Positions 49,866 to 60,400 of a DNA stretch of 64,000 nucleotides are shown piece after piece. How positions within the stretch are numbered: position 1 is the stretch's first letter; the number at the start of each line of letters is the position of its first letter. Where the stretch lies: NCBI RefSeq assembly GCF_022458985.1, contig NC_061774.1:8546616-8610615 (forward strand), in the 5' to 3' direction. The translations under genes and the position numbers were made by a program. Source of the DNA: Mugil cephalus. Its lineage: Eukaryota; Chordata; Actinopteri; Mugiliformes; Mugilidae. The notes under the pieces are model-generated. The model did no database searches. It worked only from the letters and a program-made list of their open reading frames with translations, and was not told where the DNA came from.

Positions 49866-52800
49866 ACTGGAGCCTGTCCCAGCTGTCACTGGGCGAGAGG
49901 TAGACTGAGGACAGGACGCTAATCTATCACAGGGCTAACTCATAAAGTACTACTTGAGTATTTACATTTTATGGTCTATTAATATTCCATTACATGTGAG
50001 AGGAAAATATTTGTCTGACTACATTTATTTGAAAGCTGTGCTAACTAGTTTCTATACTATGTACATAAAAACATTTTAATTATGTCTTAGTTGAAGGGAG
50101 ACACTAGAGGTGAATGGGGCAAATTATTATTAGATATTATATTGCCTGGTTGTTTAGTTAAGTTCTATTAAGATGATTATTTTAAGACATTTTCGTTTCT
50201 GAAATTGTATGTGTAAGCAGAATAAAACAAAGTAAAATGGAACAAAACTGGAAAGTCTACTGTATGTGCAGCTGAGGCTAACAAAACCTGAGAAAACAGC
50301 CTTGATGTATTGTACATTTCTATGCACTTTTGCACCTTTTGCTAACTCAGCTGAGAGGAGTGAAAATATGAGAGAAACCTGTCTTGTCAGAAGTGTGTGG
50401 ACGAGAGAAGCAGCAGAAAACCAAACACAGGAATAAAGTTGCACAAGCGCAATGGCTGAGGGAGTCCAAATGAACCATAAAAATAAATATGATCACTATG
50501 AAATTAATGAAACTAGGAATAAGTACGTACTGTGTACTGAACCGTTACAAAATGCATTTATTTGCTGTTGACGGCTGTTTTGGTTGACAGAGAAAGGAAT
50601 TAAAAGAAAAATTTAAAAAAAAAAACATTGACAACATCAGCTTCACTAATAATACTGTGAGAATTAATTTCACGTCCTTCAGTTTCATTATGTATTCATT
50701 CAGCTTAAAAAAAAAAAAAAAAAAGCTTTGTTAATGCATTAGCTACACGGATAGGCTTAAAATGAGTCTGGACATAAGCTGGGGATCCACGTCATACATA
50801 TTGTTCTCTGCTCTATTTAACAGTTTCACATCCAAGACTGCCTGCATGACGCTAATACCGACACAAATACACAAAACAAATGACCAGACATGTGCTACTG
50901 TATTAAGCACTGCAGTGCGATGAGCTAAATGCAAAAATAAGCATAATCAAATTATAATGATGAGTTGATGCAGGAAAGGTAAAGAGGCTACAGGTCATGA
51001 CGGTTCATCTCGAAGGGGATATCAATGTCTGATTCAAATTTCCTGACAAACTTTCTGAACTAGCTGTTTTAGATATTTCAGTCTGTGGCAAAATACTGAC
51101 CAACCGACGCACATTCTGTACCTATACAAGTCAATGAATCTCAAATGTTTATCGACAGCTCACTAACTGTTTCCTTCCCATGTTCAGGTGCAGCTGACAG
51201 CGTCCACATTTCACTTGAGACGTCGCTTGTGGTCACAGATGGAGGAGTGGCCGTCTCCGCACAATGAGGGTGGATTATTGATGGTGCTGTGCTAATATTA
51301 GTTTCTTCCCATCTGGCACAGTTATCGCCTATAGATGGGTTAACCAGCGTGCCATCTGGGCACCGCTCCTGAAGGTTCGTGGACCCCGAGCCAGGTGTGA
51401 GTTTATGAGGGGCCATTCACGTGTCTGTGTGCCCAGGGACGCCACATCCCATTATCAGTCCTCAGAGCGATGCCAGAGCAGGGAAATGCAACAGCCTCTA
51501 ACACGACAAAGGAACACACACAAAGGAACACACACATATCTGCCAGTCACGTATGTACAACGGCATATGAGCAGCATCGCGCGCATGACTCATTTTTCTG
51601 TTGTTTGCCGCCGTGTAGTCGAGGTTCATGGTCTTGATGTACTCAAATGAGATTTAAGAAGACCAGAAGCTCCTGGCATAGTGAAGTACAGCCTATGCAG
51701 CACAGAGAGTAGTCTGTAGTAATTTATTGTTGTCACAAAATGACCTAACTACCCGGCTACACACTAACCCAAACTCTAACCCACACTGATTAGGGTGATA
51801 TTGATTTTTATTTTGTCTAATTCTTAGCTTTTTGGCCAAATACAGAATTGTTGTTCCATTTAACTCCAGCTGTTCTTTGTGTTAAAGTAAAATGAACATC
51901 TGTGATACATCTAACGAAGATTTAAGTTTTTATGTTGTCTAACTGTGCTACATGCATTAGCTGTGAAACTTCCACATCCAAAGTTTTGCCAGTCACAGTG
52001 TTGAGGATGCTTAAAGTGGAGCCATGAGGAGATTAAAAGTGTAAATTCTTCAAATGAGCACGTAACAATGTGAAGAGCATGAGTTGATGAAAAGAATTAA
52101 ATTAACAGAATGAACCGGATTTAAGTATAGAAAAAGATCATTTTGCTTCATTCAGTCCGTGCGAATAGACATGTTCTATGGGCAACGATAGAAATTACAA
52201 GACAACTCTGCCACCCCCTCCTAAGCCATTGTTATGGAAAGATCATATAAACTATTTACAACAAGTTGGATATGAGGAGCAAATCAATAGAATGAAATTG
52301 GCCAATACTGAAGGAAAGGTTAGAGATAAATCAATAATAGCCTGTGCAAATTAAACGATTTCGGCTAAATACCAATGTTACGCCTCCGAGGCTGAGAGAG
52401 CTTATCTGACTGGATTGTCATGTGAATCTGAAGGTGTGTCAGCTGGACCAGAAGTGCGGCCAAATGACGTTTGTGTAATGAAATTCAGCGTTAATTATGC
52501 TAGTTAATTATAGTATTTTAATGACGATAGCATGTCAAATACCATCTGCAAGTTTCAGGCATTTCCAAATAACAAATTAACACATGAATAATGGCATTAC
52601 TGAAACTCTGGGCAGTTGGTTAAATCATGTAGAAGCTCCCCGTTGTTGCACAGTTTTTTTTTTTTTTTTTTTTTAATAATCTGAATAAGAGAGGCATTTA
52701 AATGCTATGAAATATAAAGTGGATCATTTGTAAGTCAAATTTCTCAGTCTACCTTAACTTTTTTAGTCAAAGTCACAACACTACTTTCACAAGGTTCCTT

Positions 52801-54316
52801 ATGTTTAAGGTGAATCCGTGAAAAAGTTAGTATAAGTTAGCGTCTGCATTAGGTAAAGGGTCTTCTTAAGAAAGATTTGTGCAGAAAAGCAAAATTTGAT
52901 CTCAGTTTTCTTAAAATTTGGTGGAATCAGTCATAGTGGAAGAGTTCCTATGGAAAAACACAATATGATGCATCCCTGAAACTAAAGTTTGCAGTCAAAC
53001 AAGTCAGGGTTGTTATAAAGTTAGGGGGGGTACAAAGAATCACGTAGGACTTTTGGACTAGTATGATACTGTAGAAAAAAAAGATTGGCAGCGGCTGTGA
53101 ACGGGAAAACAATCCGCATGTCTCCAGAATCCTGAGATGGATTTGGCATCTACACAGTCTTAAAGCTGAAATCAATCCTCGTCCCTTGCTTCAAGCATAA
53201 TCGGGCAAATCTATGGCCCACCCTTGCAGGTGTAGGGGGTTTAGGCAATTGAGTGGGAATCAACAAGCCAGCGCTGATGACTGCAAAGACAGAAACTGGG
53301 GCTATGACTTACAGGAGCAACATATTGTTGTCTCTTCAGCATTAAGGAAAACACACTCTGAGAGCTCTAATGGGGAGAGCACACAGAGGAATAAAGAAAA
53401 AGGGGGTGACTGTGAAAGCAAGGAGGCCATAGAAGGAAACGTGATATTTCAGGAACCCATAGGTGTTCTTCACATCTCATACTTTCTATGTTTAGTTTAT
53501 TTCTGTAATTACAGGCATCTGCCAGTTTCCATTTTCTTCAGGAAGGAAAAAAATCATTTGACACTTGACTGAAAACAGCAATCAATTACTGTGATCATCT
53601 GTTGCTTGCTGCTGTTGCAACATCCAACAAACAATCTTTTCACCACCTCGACCCAATTTCAAGTCTCTATTGACTCTACACAACACAGAAATGTTATTAT
53701 GGAACTCAAAAGGGGAACTATTGGTTGCCTGCATCTAAAAACGGTTAATTTAAAAAGGATGACACCGAAAAAAATAAGCACTGACACGGTCCTCACCGTT
53801 CATTGTGGAGGCTGGTTTATTATATGGGGGATGTGCAGACAAAGAAACCGCTGAACAGGTGTGAAATGGTCTTTGTGGGAAGTTTCTTTACGCTGAGGTG
53901 AACCTGTCCAGAGGAGCAGTCCACACCGAAAGCAGCAGTGAATGTGAAACGCACAGCTTAGCAAAAACGTGCAACAAAGTTTATATTTCTCGAGTGGAAC
54001 GGCGGGAGTCATTTCCCCCTGTGTGGCTGTAAAATTAGAATTCCATTTCGGACAATCGCTTTATCCAGCCTATATCAGCCATGAAAAGTCATAAAACCCA
54101 ACGGAACCCGACGCGACGCGGCCGGATTTGAATCAGCACGACCGGTGAAAGGCATTGCGCTTGCGGCTAACAAACTAAATTTAGGAGATTTACTCGTTTT
54201 ACGCACAGCCATTGTGTTCGAACGGGTCATTGTAATAACTTCTAGATTCTGAGGACGAAAGAGGAAATCGCCAGCGAGTGGGGTGGGGATATTCGCATAC
54301 GCTACAGGAGAGCAGG
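49866..54316. other. Intergenic gap between vgll1 and the opsin (about 4.5 kb)
   Basis: No recognised gene. Homopolymer runs occur at 50707-50724 and 52657-52674. Two unassigned open frames (51141-51416 minus, 53213-53572 plus) match nothing I know. CD40LG, which follows VGLL1 in humans, is not seen. Confidence 0.5.
51141..51416 (-). CDS. Orphan open frame, 91 codons, function unknown
   Basis: It begins at MAPHKLTPGSG and ends SINI before a stop, with a true ATG and a Thr/Ser-rich composition. No domain, signal peptide or membrane segment is seen and no splice partner is obvious. It could be a chance frame; low confidence. Confidence 0.15.
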   Translation of the reverse strand: MAPHKLTPGSGSTNLQERCPDGTLVNPSIGDNCARWEETNISTAPSIIHPHCAETATPPSVTTSDVSSEMWTLSAAPEHGKETVSELSINI

Positions 54317-54322
54317 TATAAA
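54317..54322 (+). promoter_or_regulatory. Possible TATA box of the opsin gene
   Basis: TATAAA lies 153 bp before the start codon, in a stretch free of other genes. The transcription start is not known. Confidence 0.3.
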
Positions 54323-54469
54323 GAAGTTCACAGGGCACTCAACTCACTTCACACTCTAATAAATGTGTTGCACCGGCCCTGTCAGCGTGTAGAGCCGCTG
54401 TGCCGGGGATGAGCAAGACTTTGCGCTGCTCGCTGTGTGTGTCCAGCTCCTCTCTGCCGTCTCACTGCT

Positions 54470-57400
54470 ATGGTCGTCCACATACGCGGATGCAATTTCA
54501 GCACCACCGACAGCTCCCTCCCCAGCTCCAGCTCCAGCTTCAGCTTCAGCACCGACGCCACATCGCGGGACTCCACGGCGCCTCAGAACCCAGGTGGGCT
54601 GAGCCGAACCGGCCACACGGTGGTGGCAGTATGTCTCGGCTTCATCCTCGTGGCGGGAATCCTCAGCAACCTTCTCACTCTGCTCATATTCGCAAAGTTT
54701 CGCTGCCTCTGGACGCCCATCAACCTCATCCTGTTGAACATCAGCCTGAGCGACATCCTTGTGTGCGTTTTCGGCACACCGTTCAGTTTCGCTGCGAGCC
54801 TGCACGGGAGATGGCTCATTGGAGAGTACGGCTGTAAGTGGTACGGGTTCGCCAATTCCCTCTTTGGTGAGTTGCAGTGTATGTGAGTGATGATTTTGAA
54901 GAATCCAGATAACGTTTAAGTACCGCTAAAAGTATAGTGCGTACTTTAAAATGATCAGTTTTATCATTTTGTATTTTCAGACAAGCATAATGAGTAAAGT
55001 AACTACCATTTAAAAGAAAATTCTCTGCAATATAATAGAGGAGAAGCAGTAGTAGTCTTAGATTCTGGGGGTTGCAAAGACATGTTCATGCAACAATAAT
55101 TTGCAAAAGTTTAGGCGTCATACTGCTTAAGACAGGTGAAAAGTTAATTAATCCTTTATGAAAGAAAACATTAAACTTTCATCAATTGTTAATGTATTTG
55201 AGTTTCATTTAATGAACCTAAATATAAATGGAAATTAGAAAGTTACACCTACTTGCTTAATTTAATTTCCATTAAATTCGGTTTTCATTGAGCCATTAGG
55301 AGTTTGAAGGCGGGTCAAGAGGTCAACAAACATGGGCTCTTCTCAGCAAATGACAGAGGACCTGAAAATGAAGCTAACTGATGCCTCCTCACAGCAGAGG
55401 GATACTATAATAAGATACAAATTGGCTTTCAGTTTCCACTTCCAAAATGTAATTGGGCATGTGATTGCAGGCTCCCTGTATAAGGCAAGACAGCAGCTGG
55501 AAGATGGAGAACACTTTCAGAAAATTGATTCCACTTCCGCAAATTATGGATGTAACATCATACAGTCAAGAAAGTGAGGCAAAAGTGAGTGGTCTGTACA
55601 GAAACCCAGCCCAAACATCACTGGATATCCGTAGGCTGACATTAAAGATGCTGTGTGCGTGAGATGGGTTAAAAATATCTCACTGGAGATCAGTAAGGAA
55701 GAGTGGGAGAAAATTTCTACATCAAGAACAGAAAGACCCTTTAGTTGGCGGTGAAAACATTTCCAAGCTGTGACAGCAGTCAAAGTGGGAGTTTGCACAT
55801 GGATATAATTATTTTTTGTGCGTGTGTGTCTGTGTGTGTGTGTACATTTTAAAAAGCTAATTTTAAAATGTGCATTCGCTGCAGGGTTTCATTTCAAAAA
55901 CAACATGAACCGTTTCATTTACCCAAAGCATGCATACAGCTGCATGATGCTACACAGGAAGCCAGTAACAGTGAATTATAAGGCTGAGGCATCCCACTCA
56001 TGTTGTGTCAACGTAAGGATGATTGAGGTCTAGCATGTCATTTGATGGGCTTCGTTCATCTGTGACCCTTTGCCTTCGACCTCTTCATCTGTCCTAAACA
56101 CAGCCCGACACTAAGGTGAAGGCTAACGTCAGCACGCTGCAAGCAGGTATAATGATAAAAAATGTTTACTACCTTAGCATACATGCTAATTTGCATTAAA
56201 CACAAAGTACAGCGGAGACTGATCTGCAGCAAATATTATGGTAATCCATCAAACAAAAAAATGCAACATTCAGCCTTAGTAGTAGAGCTTGAGTAAAAGC
56301 TAATACGGTATGCCACGGTTATGAAGGTCTGTAGAAAACATCTGTACAAAACAGAGCCACTTTATGAGTCAACTGCAATCTGCTCAGCTGGACGCAGAGT
56401 TGGTCATCGGTGGAAATTATATTTTCTCCACAGAACACTGTCGCCTTGCTCGCCGTTATGCTTCCTCTGTGAATTCACATACACGCTTTAGATCTACCGT
56501 TGCACAACTTTGTTCCTGTTTAATTACCGTAATCATGACCTGTAATCACTATAGCTGTCGAAGTAGAGGCAACTTGTGTGAGGAACCTTCACTCTGCTCA
56601 GTCAGTCAACTGGCCCTCGGCGAGAATGAAGGGACAAGAATAACCTAAGGCAATGCAAGGGTATAAAAAGCAGCAGGCTGGGGTGAGCTCGGGGCTGGTA
56701 TCCGAGAGCAGCTAGAGGCTGGGGGTGGGGTCCAAGAGGGGAGTTAGTGCAGGGTTCCAGGTTAGAGATTTGGGCTGGAATCAGATGAGGCAGGTGTGCT
56801 AGGGGGACACAGTACAGGACGAGTTCAAAGGAAACCGGCACCGAGACCTGGGCAGAAAATTCAACTCAAAAAGTAAATAAAGGCTCAAGAAATTCCAAGT
56901 TGCTTTCTGTTCATTTAGTTAATTTCCCACTCGTGAGAAATGTCTCACAGAGGATCTGTTCCTTGTTATGAATTAAGTCTTGTTATGATGTTGAAAGTGT
57001 AGACCTGTTGCATTCTCAAATGAAAAGATTCCTCGGAAGGTCTTTGAAATACTTATATATATCCTCTTTCTGTTTTCTCTTGTCTCTTGTTCCATTAGGG
57101 ATTGTGTCTCTGGTGTCCCTGTCCATTCTCTCCTACGAGCGCTACACCACGGTGCTGCATTCCTCCCAGGTGGACATCTCGGACTTCAGGAAGGCCTGGC
57201 TGTGTATCGGAGGCTCCTGGCTCTACTCTCTCCTCTGGACGATGCCGCCTTTGCTGGGTTGGAGCAGCTACGGGCCAGAGGGTCCCGGCACAACTTGTTC
57301 GGTCCAGTGGCACGTCCGTTCACTTTCCAGCGTGTCATATGTGTTGTGCCTGTTCATCTTTTGTCTAGTGCTGCCTCTTCTGCTCATGGTCTATTCCTAC

Positions 57401-60400
57401 GGCCGGATCCTGATTGCCATTAAGAGGGTGAGTTTGCGAATCACCAAGTGCATCACTGAAGTGTGAAAAAAGGACAAAAAAACCTTATTATGGCATATTA
57501 GTTGCGTGTGTTATATGAGTAAATCATATCTATTCAAGTCTGTTTTATTTAAATAGCATCGGTAACAATACGAATTGTCTCAAGTGACTTTATGGCCCCC
57601 AGTCTGAAACCCCCAGAACTAGAACCAGAAGGAGATGGTGAGGAAAAACTCACTTTTATCAGAAGAGAGAGAAGAGGGAGAGGAGGAACAGTTATTTTGA
57701 ACATACACCGATCAGCCACATTAAAACCGCCGACGGGAGAAGTGAATAACATTGATCATGTGGTGACAATTCAGTGTTCATCTGGGAAACGTTTGGATGT
57801 GGCGTTCATGTGGATGTTACTAAGACATGTATCACCCACCTAGACCAACCTGGACCAGACTAGGTACCCCCACCTCATAGAAGTGACACTTATTGATGCA
57901 GCATGACACAGACACACTAACAAAAACAGTTTAGGAACAACTAAAAAGAAAACATGAAGAACGGCACAAGGCGTCGACCTGGCCTCCCAATTCACTAGAT
58001 CCCAAACTGATCAAGTATCTGTGGGATGATCCCTAGAGGCCCCTCTCCATAACAACACTGTGTTACCAGACACCACAGGACACTCTTAGAAGAGCCTTGT
58101 CCATTCTCTGATGAACTGTTTTGGAGGCACAAGGGAGACCTACACAATATTAGGAAGGTGGTCATAATGTTATGCCTGATGGGTGAAAATAAAACTGGCA
58201 GTGACAGCTGTAGTGTCATTAATATATAGGTCGGATTGGGAGCACTCTAGAAAATCTCTGAAAACAATTTGCAACTCGGAGTTATTATCAGACATACAGG
58301 TGCTGGCCAGTAAATTAGAATATCATCAAAAAGTTGAATTATTTCAGTAATTCCATTCAAAAGGTGAAACTTGTATACTGTATACTTTCCTTCCACACAT
58401 AGTGATATATTTCAAGTGTTTATTCATTTTCATTTTTATTATTACAACTGACAGCTAATGAAAACACCAAATTCAGTATCTCAGAAAATTAGAATATTCT
58501 GAAAAGGCTCAATATAGAAGACACCTGGTGCCACACTATTCAGCTGATTAACTCAAAACACCTGCAAAGGCCTTTAAAAGGTTCCTCAGTCTTGTTCTGA
58601 AGGCTCCACAATCATGGGGAAGACTTCTGACTTAACAGTTGTCCAAAAGACGACCATTGACACCTTGTACAAGGAGGGCAAGACACAAAAGTTGATTGCT
58701 AAAGAAGCTGGCTGTTCGCAGAGCTCTGTGTCCAAGCACATTAACAGACAGGCGAAGGGACGGAAAAAATGTGGTAGAAAAAAGTGTACAAGCTCTAGGG
58801 ATAACCGCACCCTGCAGAGAATTGTGACGACAAACCCATTCAAAAATGTGGGGGAGATCCACAAAGAGTGGACTGCAGCTGGAGTCAGCGCTTCAAGAAC
58901 CACCACGAAGAGACGCATGAAAGACATGGGATTCAGCTGTCGCATTCCGTGTGTCAAGCCACTCTTGAACAAGAAACAGCGTAAGAAGCGTCTCGCCTGG
59001 GCCAAGGACTGGACTGCTGCTGAGTGGTCCAAAGTTATGTTTTCTGATGAAAGCAAATTTTGCATTTCCTTTGGAAATCAAGGACCCAGAGTCTGGAGGA
59101 AGAGCGGAGAAGCACAGAATCCACGTTGAATGAGGTCCAGTGTAAAGTTTCCACCGTCAGTGATGGTGTGGGGTGCCATGTCATCTGCCGGTGTTGGCCC
59201 ACTCTGTTTCCTGAGGTCCAAGGTCAATGCAGCTGTCTACCAGGAAGTTTTAGAGCACTTCATGCTTCCTGCTGCTGACCAACTTTATGGAGATGCAGAT
59301 TTCACTTTTCAACAGGACTTGGCACCTGCACACAGTGCCAAAACCACCAGTACCTGGTTCAACGACCATGGTATCCCTGTCCTTGATTGGCCAGCAAACT
59401 TGCCTGACCTTAACCCCATAGAAAATCTATGGGGTATTGTGAAGCGGAAGATGCAATGCGCTAGACCCAACAATGCAGAGGAGCTGAAGACGACTATCAG
59501 AGCAACCTGGGCTCTCATAACACCTGAGCAGTGCCACAGACTGATCGAGTCCATGCCACGCCGCATTAATGCAGTGATTGAGGCAAAAGGAGCCCCGACT
59601 AAGTATTGAGTGCTATACATGCGCATTCTTTTCATGTTCATTCTTTTCAGTTGGCCAACATTTCTAAAAAAAACATTTTTTTCATTGGCCTTTTCAATAT
59701 TCTAATTTTTTGAGATGCCAAATTTGGAGTTTTCATTAGTTGTCACTTATAAATATCAAAATTAAAAGAAATAAACATTGGAAATACATCGGTCTGTGTG
59801 CATTGCATGAATATAATGTACAAATTTCACTTTTTGAATGGAATTACTGAGATAAATCAAGTTTTTGATGATATTCTAATTTACTGGCCAGCACCTGTAC
59901 CTGTGTGCGCAGCGCTTTGCATTCTTTCCACCGCCCCTTGAGGGCACAGCGCTACCACTGGAATCCATTCCCCGCGTTAATAGTCCACAGCACTGGTTTC
60001 CTCGTTTCCAGCGCTATTGTGTCATGTGGATGCAGCTTCTCATTATACTGCCTCTAACACAGTCTATCATCTCTTATATAACTCGTGTTGATATTCAACA
60101 GTAAACAATATGCACATTTACAGACGTTGGGTGTGAAACACATATGGTGGTGAGTCCACGTACAGAGCTGTATCTCTCTCTGGATAATGTGCTCAAAGTG
60201 CCACCTTTCACTGTCCATCTGCTCTCCCACGAAGCCTTAATAGCTCTTCTAAAGTGGGCTCGCTTTGCGGCTCTCGGCTGTCGGGGTGTTCTTAAGACAT
60301 GTGATCGTGGCCCAGAGGTTGACTGATGGCTGTCAGGCTTCCACTAACATCTGATCATGTGTTTTCAAGGTAATTTCAAGGAGCATTAAACCAGATAATC

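Larger units (their letters stand above)
58217..60373 (+). repeat. Unclassified dispersed repeat, copy 2, split by a Tc1 element
   Basis: The two arms, 58217-58297 and 59898-60373, together match 45298-45874. The 3' arm contains a frame of 60 codons (60144-60326) that is the counterpart of the one in copy 1. Confidence 0.75.

Noticed and set aside
54356-54855. Long minus and shifted plus frames over opsin exon 1
   Set aside because: They mirror the Ser-rich, GC-rich codons of the opsin exon; only the frame at 54470 has the receptor pattern.
58586-59065. 159-codon minus frame in the Tc1 element
   Set aside because: Antisense shadow of the transposase.
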